Origin: Nereocystis luetkeana
Taxonomy: Eukaryota > Sar > Phaeophyceae > Laminariales > Laminariaceae
Assembly (NCBI GenBank): GCA_031213475.1
Contig: JARUPZ010000019.1
Coordinates: 7,552,870-7,616,869, forward strand
DNA: 64,000 nt
Direction of reading: 5' to 3'
Part shown: piece after piece, positions 49,900 through 60,083 of the stretch
Numbering within the stretch: position 1 is the stretch's first letter
How the letters are laid out: each line of letters opens with the position of its first letter
Position numbers and translations under genes: made by a program
The notes under the pieces: model-generated
Told to the model about the DNA's origin: nothing
Seen by the model: only the letters and a program-made list of their open reading frames with translations
Database searches by the model: none

Positions 49900-52330
49900 T
49901 TGCATCATTGATGTTTCATCCGCAAGATAGTGACCTCCACTATGCATAATGTGCACTGCGCTCGTAAGTGACATGGTGTCCAATCCAAGATTCCTCGGAG
50001 ACGCCCGAGGCGAGGTGGCATGCGTGTTCGTGATATAAAAGATAGCCGCTCCTGGTGACGATATCCATCCTAAGGTTCCGACCCGCACGTAAAGGGCTTC
50101 CCCCTTGGACTTGGTGAGAGGCCCCGAGCCGCTCGAGTGTGCGGGAGATCACGCGGAGAAGTGGATGGTGCTGGTTTACCTGCGCTTCACGCGCACGTCG
50201 CGTGTCCACGTCCACCGCGTCGCAGCAGAGGCACCTAGCCGCCACATACTCCTTGATGTCGAAACATCTTCTGCCCATGCATGTCAACTTCCGGAAGCCT
50301 TGGGCTGACGTACGCTCTGTGCCAAGGCCCCAATCCGGCCATGGTTCAGAGACGATGCTGGCAATCTCTTCTCTTGGGACTCCCCATGTATCGCGAAACT
50401 CCAGCAGGTACCTTCCGACACGGTCGAAACTTCCTGATTCGGGCAGCCACGTCGTCACTCGGTCTCCCAGAAGTCTGGTGAAATCCGCCAGAGCCTCCTG
50501 TAAAGCTCCAACCCTACTCCCAGTGGAAGCGAACATCCTCCTCGCTTGTGCGACGCCCACCGCAGCCCTCCTTCCCCTGTCGATGGACGCGCCTACTCAT
50601 GCTGGTGGGGCGTGAGCATCAGCTGATCGCCCGGACGTCCCCCCTCGAAGAATCATATTTGCCTCGGTGGCTCCCAGCAGTTCGAGAATGTGCTCATATG
50701 CCCACTGTGCTCCATTGTCGACCCTCCTGCACGCTTTGAGGGGTATACCCGTGTCTATGGTGCGCTCAAAGTAGCTTGTTCTCTGCCCGAGAGATGCAGG
50801 GGCTTTGGGAGCGGTCTCTCACTTGTCTAGCATGCCTGCCAGGAAACGCGCCGGGAAATGCTCACCTCCGTCGCATACCTTCCGTACCGCGCGCTTTAAC
50901 GCGTATTCTTCGGTACCGGATGGGACGTCTGCCTCCGTCACCCATCCCTCCTTTGCGATTCGAGCATGACAGTATCTCTTCCGCCATCGAAACATGCTCT
51001 CTCGGAGGTAACACCACGGTCTTGGCGGGATTGGGCACGACGCCGACTCTATGGCTCTTGTCGTGCTGGCCTTAACCCTCGTGAGGCCGAGGGTGACGTC
51101 GTCCATGCAGGTAAAAGCTTCGACTCCTTCCCCTCGAGTTCCTCCTGGAAACGCTTCAGTCACCGCCGCAACAATTAGCAAAGCATCACCGGTCCCATAG
51201 AGTCCATTTGCTGCACTCGTCTGAACCAAGCGATTGCCCGACGCTCCCCCGAGTTCGTCTTAAAGAAGGAACCAGCTAGTCTCTTGTTGTAGCACTTGAG
51301 CACAACCAGTGTGAAGTACCGGTACGCAGGTGGTCACCTCGGCAAGCACGCCTGTCCTATTGACCGTGCTGAGCGCGTTGGAGCTGTCAGTGGGAGTTAA
51401 TCAGTTGGTGGCCTCATGTGTCGCGCGTGCCTTTGTCCCCACTTGCTCGCTCTTCCGGGTGCAGCGAGCCCAAACTGTCACGCATCGCGGTTGGCTTCCT
51501 CCAGAGCCGCTTCCAGGCCATGCCGACACTAACGGGCCGACACTTCTCCCCAGCTTGGTTAAGCTGGACTGCACAAAGACCTTCCAAACCTCCGGCGGGA
51601 ACGCGTCTGCACTGTCGGTGATTTCTCCGCCAGAAGACTGCCATGCCCTTGCTAAACTCGGTGCGGATTATGAAACCGGAAGTACGCAAAGCGTCGACCG
51701 GCATTGCCGGGGCCTGGTAGGGTGCTGCGGGAGTTGATAATATCGTAGAGTACCTGGAAGGCGTATTCGTCGTTCGGGCGCTACTACCGCCGCGGAGAGG
51801 GCGGCGTGGTCTTCGAGCGGGAATTCGGCCACCAGGGTGAGCCTCGCCTTCTCATTTCCCGCCGAGCGCGCCTACGCTAAAGGAGGGTGATTACTATGCT
51901 TCAAACCCCTTATACGTAGCGGCACGCGGACAACGCCCGATCGTGCTTGACCTCCCCCGAAGTATCTAGGGCAGTATTCCCCGACCTTGGGTCCTCTCAC
52001 CTGGCGCACTATTCGGGCACGGGAACTAGGAGGACTATGTCGCCACCTTTTACTAACGCGAACCTCTGAAGCCTCTTGATGCGGCCGGACGGCGAGGCCG
52101 GTAGAATGTGCCACAACTCGATTGTTCTAGCATGTGAGCACTTAGACGGGCGTGTGTAGTAGTCAGCTGCGTCTGTAGTTTTTTTCAGGTTGCGAAGCTT
52201 TGCTGCTGATCGTTCAGGAAACTGGGATCGAGTGGTGGTCCCACCCCCACGCTGTTCTGGTCCTATCCGCACTAAAGCCCCAGTCTGCCCAAGCCTGCGC
52301 CGTCCGTGAACACCGCTCTCATACATACGG
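49900..52330 (-). pseudogene. Decayed reverse-transcriptase retroelement, copy 1
   Basis: Read on the minus strand, fragments occur in this order: GRIKRLQRFALVKGG (about 52090-52050); EFSKGMAVFWRR with GEKCRPVSVGMAWKRL (51680-51480); EAFTCMDDVTLGL, the RT catalytic box (about 51140-51100); and an extended C-terminal part with LGDRVTTWLPES and TWGVPREEIASIVSEP (50470-50350). Frameshifts and stops separate them. The fragments match copy 2 at 60.1-64.0 kb in the same order. No integrase or RNase H motif was recognised, which favours a non-LTR type. The box reads CMDD rather than the usual aromatic-x-DD. Confidence 0.75.
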
Positions 52331-52592
52331 CCCTACTGCGAATATCCAGGTCCGCTTAGACCGCCGCCTCCAATGCGTCCCGTATTTTGTGCCGAGCTCC
52401 GCAACCTGCTACAAGGCAGCAGAGCAGTGCCGACGCCGCGCCCTTCGCGAGGGCCCCACCAAACAACGCTCGTGTAGCACGTGACATCCGTTTCCTTATG
52501 ACAAACGCCCCACCTGATGATCTTGTTGGAGCGTCACAAGGCTAACCCCGCGTTGTTCGTACTATAAAGGATAGCCACTGAGCTACTCAGTC

Positions 52593-52949
52593 AGCGCTGA
52601 CTGAGTAGCTCAGCGGCTAAACCTAAATATTTCTAACAAAAGAAGCGCCTTTGGGCTCGATACGACCTCCCGCGTACAACATCCTCCGGGGCTGATCAGG
52701 CACCTACTCAGCGCCTGATTTTTCCTTTATATGGCCCCCCTCCCTTATTTTTCCTTCATATAGTCCCTACTTGTGCGTTATTTTACTCGAGTGGTTCACT
52801 CCACTTTCGACTCTCTGGTCGATGGATCTTTTATCGTGGTTCTCTTCACATGATTTCCCGTTCTTCTACCCGCGACGACGTCTGGTGGGACTCGAACCCC
52901 GGATAGGACTTCTCTTCGTTCGAAATATTCAGGTTCACTGAGCACTGAC
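52593..52949 (+). mobile_element. tRNA-like SINE family 2, copy 1
   Basis: Starts gctgactgagtagctcagcg (box A: tagctcagcgg), then a box-B-like gggctcgatacgacc. A C/T-rich body follows with ctccactttcgactctctgg. A minus-strand box-B-like tggggttcgagtccc complement lies near 52890. Confidence 0.6.
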
Positions 52950-53311
52950 TGAGTAGCTCAGTGGTTTAACCTAAATATTTCAAACAATAGAGGTAAATTT
53001 GGGCCCGATGCGGCCTCCCGCCGATAACACCCTCCAAGGTTGATCAGGCCCTCAATCAGCGCCTGGTTTTTCCTTCATATGTTACCCCTCTCTGCTCGTG
53101 CGTTTTTTAACCAATCAAGTGGTTTCACTCCACTTTCGACTCTCTGGTCAAGTGTTCGTTTATCGTGATTCTCTCCACCTGAAATCCCTTTTTCTACCCG
53201 CGGCATAAAAAGCGGAAATACGACTTCTCGTGGGACTTGGACCGCGGACTTTATTGTTCAAAACGTTTACAACTACTGAGCTACTCTGTCAGCGCTGACT
53301 GAGTAGCTCAG
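52950..53311 (+). mobile_element. tRNA-like SINE family 2, copy 2, tandem
   Basis: Repeats the order of copy 1: gactgagtagctcagtggtt, gggcccgatgcggcc, ctccactttcgactctctgg, gggacttggaccgcgg. The unit length is about 350 bp. Confidence 0.6.
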
Positions 53312-53432
53312 CGTCTCGGTTCAAACTCCAAATGCGCGGTCGCTGGGAGGATAGGAGGAGCAGGGTGCATGTGCGAGACAGACGCGCACCCCCCATGGCT
53401 TAGGGAAGAAGGCTGGATGCGGTCTGGGGCCG

Positions 53433-54479
53433 TTGTTAACTGGATATATATATATATATCGCGTTTCGCGGAAAGTTCACGGAAAACCGAAACTAATGTT
53501 GGTATTCTCGCCTGGTATCATGTTTCATGGGGTTGCAACGCTCGCCCATCTGATCGAATCGTCGAAACCAGCGGCACGCGCGCAAGCCGTCCGCTGGGTC
53601 GTACCGCTAGAGGTACCTCAACTCCTAGAGAGGCGACCTTGCCTCGCCGTACCTCGCGAGCGTAGCTTTAATCAACTTCTGGTGCGGCAAAGCCCTCCAA
53701 GACATGAAAATAGTTGGCGATTTCGTGTTGATCTCGGCTATGTCGGGGAGTCGGCTCTGTCGACTGGGCGAATAGTGCTCTCGTTGTGTACGGCGCTTTT
53801 TGCGACCAGCCACGGCCTGGGAATGACCCTGGGGATTACCCTAATCTACCCTGTACGGTGCCGAGTGGCAACACCGCGCACACGGCCCACAAGGTGCGCC
53901 TACTCGATATTCTGCGACGATGCGGGAAATTTCCGCGATACGGGAAACGTTTTTTTAGGTATTCTGCCGGAGCTGAAAAAATCCTGCGAAACGCGAAAAA
54001 AGCTGAAATCCGTTTTTTTTTTCTCGAAACGCGAAAAAAACGTCCGGTTAATAACGCCTCTAAGTAACCTTTCTTCTTCAGACAGGAAACTCCCCGGGCT
54101 TCTTCGAGGACGGGCGGACGATGTCCGTTCGTTCCTCGACTCCCTTGCGAAGCAGGATGACCTGAAAGACTGTTACATTCGAGATCTTCTTCCGGCGCTG
54201 CTGCTACACCGGGTATACCTCAAGGCAGGGTATACTGGTCCACCTGCTCGCATTTGCGACGGCCATTCCGTGGGTTGTCTGCGTGCTATGGCATACCCTA
54301 GGCGAGAGCTAGATGGAACTACTATATCTGTGGAAGAGTCACTTCGCACGATTGGTTGGCCGGTTGCCCCTGCGACTGACGCTGCTGACGTGGCACGGTA
54401 TCGTGGGTCTCTGTTCGATACTATGTGCAAGTTCGTTGCGGAACCTGGACCCGCTGAGTTTTTCACGATTTGGCGGTGA
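53433..54479 (+). CDS. Hypothetical open reading frame of 348 codons
   Basis: The frame is open for its whole length, but only 54082-54479 looks protein-like (after a cttcttcag acceptor-like site). It includes FLDSLAKQDDLKDCYIRDLL, YPRRELDGTTISVEESLRTI and GSLFDTMCKFVAEPGPAEFF before the stop. The middle, 53920-54060, is rich in A and T runs and reads like an intron. No family recognised. Confidence 0.25.
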   Translation: MLTGYIYIYRVSRKVHGKPKLMLVFSPGIMFHGVATLAHLIESSKPAARAQAVRWVVPLEVPQLLERRPCLAVPRERSFNQLLVRQSPPRHENSWRFRVDLGYVGESALSTGRIVLSLCTALFATSHGLGMTLGITLIYPVRCRVATPRTRPTRCAYSIFCDDAGNFRDTGNVFLGILPELKKSCETRKKLKSVFFFSKREKNVRLITPLSNLSSSDRKLPGLLRGRADDVRSFLDSLAKQDDLKDCYIRDLLPALLLHRVYLKAGYTGPPARICDGHSVGCLRAMAYPRRELDGTTISVEESLRTIGWPVAPATDAADVARYRGSLFDTMCKFVAEPGPAEFFTIWR

Positions 54480-55102
54480 TGTTCGTGGCTCATGGAGGGC
54501 TGCTCCAGTTCAACTTGGTTGTACTGGTGTTTTTATTATATTCGATATCACCTGACCTCTTCAGGCATGCGTGCACGTCTCGGTTGGTCGTCCACAACGA
54601 GTTTTACTCTCAGCCTGTGGACTTATGCTTGATGGTTGAAGGTGGAGCTGAAAAATGGCCGCGAACACATCGATTGTTGGTGTATTCGCCCATGTCTGAA
54701 AGTCGTAGGATGCAGGATAACACCGGCCACGCCTATTTCGGGACTCGAGGCTGCCAGCAAAGTTCTTCTCTGACTAACAATACCCCTTTCCGATCGAGTT
54801 GTGCTAGATTTTCTCAGAACCGCTGTGAATATGCAGCTCAAGCTGTTCAGCGCCAGGCCAGCCAGGGTGTGCAGGGCGTCGTTGGAGGTACGCTTTTTCT
54901 TCAGGGTGTAATGTCTACCCTGGTTCTCGGCATGATTATTCCGCATTCAACAACGACGAGTACCGCTACTGCTACTGCTGTTCCTGATGTATCTGCTACT
55001 GGGCAGGGAACATGTTTGTGTGGATTTCGTAGCCATCAATATAGTGGGAATGCTTCTTCCCACGGTTCCATTCATCATGCCGTTCGCCGCATTTCGGAGT
55101 AG
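54470..55102 (+). CDS. Hypothetical open reading frame of 210 codons
   Basis: Starts 10 bases before the stop of the preceding frame and is open for 633 bases. It opens with a hydrophobic stretch (FNLVVLVFLLYS) and continues as a Ser/Gln/Arg-rich sequence with AVQRQASQGVQGVVGG. A TAC-like repeat gives TTTSTATATAV. No family recognised. Chance openness in GT-rich DNA is a real alternative. Confidence 0.15.
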   Translation: MAVMFVAHGGLLQFNLVVLVFLLYSISPDLFRHACTSRLVVHNEFYSQPVDLCLMVEGGAEKWPRTHRLLVYSPMSESRRMQDNTGHAYFGTRGCQQSSSLTNNTPFRSSCARFSQNRCEYAAQAVQRQASQGVQGVVGGTLFLQGVMSTLVLGMIIPHSTTTSTATATAVPDVSATGQGTCLCGFRSHQYSGNASSHGSIHHAVRRISE

Positions 55103-56459
55103 TCTATCGTCGTCCCTTCTGAATCATTGCTGTAGTGGTATCTGCTTCCGAGAAGCCAGCAATCGATGTGGATGTAAGCGAGAAGTCCGAGAATGATGTG
55201 CATATAGAATACCTGCCTGTTGTTGCAGACTTTGCTTTGTTACTGGTGCTGGAAAGGAGTCTGCGTCCTCTGAACCCACTAAGCCGGAAGTTGTTGTGCT
55301 ATCGCTCGATGTCGGGCTCGAGGATCGTCCTCTTCAAATTCGCTTTGGGCCAGCGAACGGTACAGACTCGGGAGTTTTTTAGGGCACAGCTCATGATGTG
55401 AAAAAAGTGTATATTGGCGGTGCGATCCGTTCGTGTGCTGAGATGAAAGTTACTGAGGGATCCACTGCAAATTCGAGGGACATGTATTGTGGTTGTTCGT
55501 GTAAAGCCAGAATGCATACCACCTAGCCCGGGTCCACTACTCACTGCTCTAGACTGGCGACTCAGGTTGCAGCAGGAAATAGCTGGGGGGTCGCTTGTTC
55601 TGTTGTTCCGTGTTTTGTTGTTCGAGTTCTTCAGTGTTTGTGTGCATGTATGTGTGTATGTGTGTGGGCCAAGATTGTTCTTGACTGTTTTTTCAGCAAG
55701 GACGACGATAACTGACGAGAGATGAGTCGACGTCGGTGGTGATTATTGCGTGACAGGCAAGTACCAAGTAGTACGCCTGGTATTATGCGAAAGTGGATAG
55801 TTCTAGTCCAAAGTTTGCTGTTTTTAACCGAACGAGATTGTGTGGTTAACGTGTTGTGGATCAAAGCCAGATGGCAGGAAGTTCGTCGACATGGATGATA
55901 TTGGTTCGTTGCTTCTGGTTTCTTTCTTCTTCGAGTGGTGTTGCGCATGGTCTCCGGTTGTCCGTGTCTGTTTTTTCTGTCGTTTCCTTCAAGTCCCTTT
56001 GGGCCTGCGGGCTCGCTCTGTGGGGGGCTGTGGCAGTCAGGGGATATCCTGGGTAGATCCTTGTATTTCCTATGATGTGGATATGGAATTTATGATAAAA
56101 TAGATTCTGCTGATTTCTGCTGAGTTCATCGCGCACAGCAGTCACTCTGTCTCAGTTCTTATTCTCAGCATCTACTATTAATTAGAGTCTATCTTCTTTT
56201 TGTTGTTACCGTGAGGGTGATTGCCTCACTCAGATACTTGAGCGATGCAGACCCCGAGTTGAGCTTGATCGTTCGGTTTGCACCCTATACCTTCATCCGT
56301 CCCCACTACTGTAAGCTGTACTACAACATAGCTCTAATACTAAAGCAACACGATTCAGTGACTGGCAACGTGGGAGCTGATAGACAAGCCTGGAATGGAA
56401 TACATGTAAATACATGTTGTGCCACAAAAAGATATTTCGCCAGGAAGAGGGACCACCAC
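55103..56459. other. Stretch with no recognised gene or repeat
   Basis: GT-rich DNA with only short frames; nothing supported. Confidence 0.5.
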
Positions 56460-58457
56460 CGCTCGTATCACTGAACAGGGAAGGCGAGGCGAGCCACGAG
56501 CAACGAGGCGACGCGACAGGAGAAAATACGAAAAGAGGGCATGCACCCGGGCAGTCGCTAGGACAGGCGAGCGAGCCAACAGGCAGCTACCCGGTGCGTC
56601 GCCTCCGCAACAGGCGGTAGCGCGGATGACGTCGTCGGCACCACAGCTGGGGCCGGCACAGTCCCAGACGGAAGCTTGCCCGCGTGCCTCCCACCGCAAC
56701 CGAGGCAGGGGATCCTGTCACCGGTGTCACCGGCGGCAACGGGACTGGGGCCGCCTCCGACTCCTACCCCCCCACTGCGGGGGCCGAGAGAACCTGTCGG
56801 CGATGTTTCGTCGTCGCTCGTTTAGACGATGTCTCCGCTACCAGACGTTCAGTCGCCGACATCCCCGACCCAGCCGAGGACGTCACTTAAGCATATTTTG
56901 CCAATGAGTACGCAGTCGAGAGCAGAAACTGGATTGGGTCAAAAGACACTGTGGGCATCGCCGCCGCCACTGATAGCACGTTCACCGACCCCGGAGCCAG
57001 ACTTCTCGACCTCGTTACAGCCGGCTTCGACGGGGACCCACCCTCTGACCCCTACGCCAGCCGGGTTTGCAGCCCATTCCTGGAGGAAAACCTCCCACGC
57101 CTCCACAGCCACCGCCACGGCCGCTGCAGGAGGTGTCTACCATACCCCCAACGGCGCAACCGAAGATGTCCGAGTAGTGTCCAAGGCAACCTTAGCCGAC
57201 GGGGCAGTCCCAATCACCACCGCAGCCCCCATCGGCGAGGTCTGTGCGCGCATGGCCACCGTCGGCGATGCCGCAACCGCGTTCGACTACAATTCCGTCA
57301 GCCGGGCAACCCCTGACGTCACATGCGACATTTTCACGGAGGCCGTTGCTGACGGCTACCCTCCCCTCGGCAGGAACATCGATCTTAACCCCGAAGGTGG
57401 TCCTGACGCTCGAAGAGACATCAAAGCGATCAGCCCGGCGCAGTTGCCGCTGCCAAGACCGTCACGGGCGACATCCGCGGGGACACTGGAGGGGAGGATT
57501 TCGGGATCCGCGTAGACTCCAGAGTTGCCGACACCGACGTTGCCACCGCGGACAGCGTCGTCGATGCCAGCAGAGAGTAGGCGGTCTCGAAAGGAGGCCC
57601 CGGAAGGTTGCAGCGTGTGCTACGAGGCCCTGGCGGCCCTGATGGCCCATCTCGGCAGTTGCTCTCACCGACTCCATCGGCCGCACTACGCTGCCCTCCG
57701 CGTAAGAGCGATGGTCAACTCACGTTTCCTGGCGTGCAAAGCGACTGTGATAGTTGATACGCCGGCAGAAGAGCACTTCGACAGCACAATAAAGAGGTTA
57801 TGGCAGATTCGGTGGCGGTCGCGCGGCGAGCGATGCCGGCTAAGAGAGGACGGGGGTCATCCATCAGGGCCACACGGGACGGCAGGGGAGAGCGAGTGGT
57901 ATGCAGCATGAGACACGGTTTGGTGGAGGAGGCCGCCTGTGTGCACGTGTCCTGTTCATGCGATATGCACCGCCGTTGCGCCCTAGCCGTATTGAAGATG
58001 CAACCCTCCGAGCCATAGCCAACGGAGCACGCACACTCACTCGCCACGTCGCGTACCCAAATGCGCCCCCACGCACGGTGCACCCAGAGGTGGATCTATA
58101 CACCCGTCTTGAACAGATCCATGCTCTCGGCGACTCGGCCGACACGGCAGAGGAGACAGTTATAGATGTCAGGGTCGCCGTATCTGAGCTCCACCTCTTC
58201 AGGAGGCCCACCACCCCCACCGGAACGGTAGATTTGTCGGGGAGTGCAACCGAGGGGGGAGAGGAGGACATCGACGGTGGTTGGCGGGGCACGACCCATC
58301 AGCAACCCCAGGTGCAAACGCCGTGCGGGTCTTGCGCGATGAAGGTTTTTCAGACGGTCAGGGGTTCGCTTTTGCCGGTCGGCTCACTCACACGGACTGC
58401 GACGTGGAAAACGTACCGGGGGTCTCCTGAAGGGGAGACGATCTGTTCGGGGTAGCC
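56460..58457 (+). CDS. Unassigned Ala/Thr/Pro-rich ORF region, perhaps the ORF1 part of a retroelement
   Basis: Overlapping open frames at 56829-57515, 57525-57911 and 57901-58455 break into one another. The first is low in complexity. The second has CSVCYEALAALMAHLGSCSH, a Cys-x2-Cys with later Cys and His, then TIKRLWQIRW. The third has TLRAIANGARTLTRHVAYPN and VDLYTRLEQIHALGD. Position upstream of the copy 2 RT and broken frames suggest a decayed nucleic-acid-binding ORF1. The family was not recognised, and a host gene with frameshifts is not excluded. Confidence 0.3.
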
Positions 58458-58810
58458 ATAAGAGAAGGGGAAAGGCCGCCCGTCAGAAAACGTGCAGCCT
58501 CACGGTAACAAGGCCGAGGACCCGCCAACGGTATGACGGCGCTACTGAGTGGGGTGTGTTAAGGTGTTACCTACTGAGTTATAGGGGTAAACGGCTGATC
58601 GAGTACCCAGCCCAGGGTAATCCTTAAAACACTCTTCCCCCCTCTTAGCGGCGGGATCTTTTGGGCTGTCGGTACCGTATGTATACATACGTCTGTACGC
58701 TGACCTACCCGCTTCGTTTCGATACCTGGGGAACCAGGGAGGTACGTGTTGTAGGGACGCACCAGGAAGAGTTTCTGGAGAATAAACGTTCGAAGTGAGA
58801 TTCGAACCCG

Positions 58811-60070
58811 TGTCCTACCGACGACGCCAAGTGTAGTAGAACCCGAGGGTAAAGGTAAGGGAAGTGGGATGCAGGAACTGGCTCGGAAGGCAGCTTTTCT
58901 TGTTCAGGAGACTTCTTTCTTAGCTATCGTGCTATTGCCCTTCACGACGAGAGAAGAGGGAACAGTTTGAGAGTGATTCAATTGGGGCTTGGTTCGCGAT
59001 GTCAAGCCCACTCTGATCCCTTCCATTCACCCGCTTGGTATATACACTTGCCCGAGGAACTTCCATCGCACTCTGGTCTACTCTTCTCCTAGCGGTGCTC
59101 CTAAGCAAGGGAGTAGCCGGACTCTAAGATTCTTCTGTAGTATACTCAAACCTTTACGGGTCAAACTGTCAGTAAGGGAGGTCTATCCTAGAAACATTCC
59201 TTGCGTCCTTGCGAAAGCCTTGATAGTTATGGCTGTCTTATTTACTGAGAGAAACTTCAGAGCGACAGGGATTCTCTTTGGGTCTTCAGGTCTTTGATAC
59301 TACCGGCTATCTCATAACCACTTATATAGCCCGATACTTGATATCACGGTGTGGGGAAATCTTCCGCATCTTCGACCCCCCTTCCCGATATTTTTCGGAC
59401 GAGCTCTGTTATCATCCATCGGCTATCGTGTGGTCTGTACATACGACTATCCAGGGTGGGCGAATGTGATACCATGAAGTATCGGACTATGAAAGTGGTT
59501 ATGAGATAGCCCGTAGTATCAAAGTCCTGAAAACCCTAAGAGTTTCCCTGGGGGTCTGAAGTTTCCCTTGGTAACAAGAACCAAAGTCCTGAAGGCCTTA
59601 AGAGTAGAGTTCCTGGGGCTCTGAAGTTTCTCACGGTGGATAAGACAGCCATACCTTTTGAGGCTTTCGTAAGGACGCGAGGAATGTTCCTAGGACAGAC
59701 CTTCCTTAAAGACAGGATGCCCCGCAGAATTGGGTTTTAGTAGACTACAGAAGTATCCTAGGGTCCGGCTACTCCCTCGGTTGGGAGCACCGATAGGAGG
59801 AGAATAGACCAGCGTCCGAGGAAACGGCAAGTGTATTTACCCGCCTAGCGGGTGAATGGAAGGGATCAGGGTGGGCCTGGCACCTCGAATCAAGCCCCAA
59901 TCGAATGACTCCCAAAACTGTTCTCTTTTCCCTCGTCATGAAGGCGAATAACACGATAACATAGAAACAAATCTCCTTAACCAGAGAAACTGCATCCCGA
60001 GCCGGTTCCTGCGTCCCACTTCCTTTGCCTCTATCCTCGGGCTCTACTACAGGTGCCCATCGACGGCAAC
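58811..60070. mobile_element. Foldback element: two ~550-600-bp inverted arms with a ~95-bp loop
   Basis: Arm 1 (58811-59355) and the complement of arm 2 (59452-60070) share, in order: gtagtaga.cccgagg, ggaagtggga.gcaggaac, gattggggctt, gatcccttccattcacccgc, gggagtagccgga, cgaaagcct, gagaaacttcagagc, ggctatctcataaccact. Identity is roughly three quarters by eye. Arm 2 has a small internal duplication (gtctgaagtttccc against gctctgaagtttctc). Shared stops in both arms argue against coding. Confidence 0.8.
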
Positions 60071-60083
60071 AGTTGACAAGGTT

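Larger units (their letters stand above)
46551..49900. other. Intergenic stretch after the protease gene
   Basis: Contains the SINE at 47241, an ACGC run near 47815, MITE A copy 12, and two chained TACCTGGTA motifs. Open frames at 49.0-49.8 kb on both strands overlap one another and none was recognised. Confidence 0.5.

Noticed and set aside
58795..58820. tRNA-like gttcgaatctcac (complement) near the foldback
   Set aside because: Only a box-B-like word; no box A or acceptor stem could be paired.
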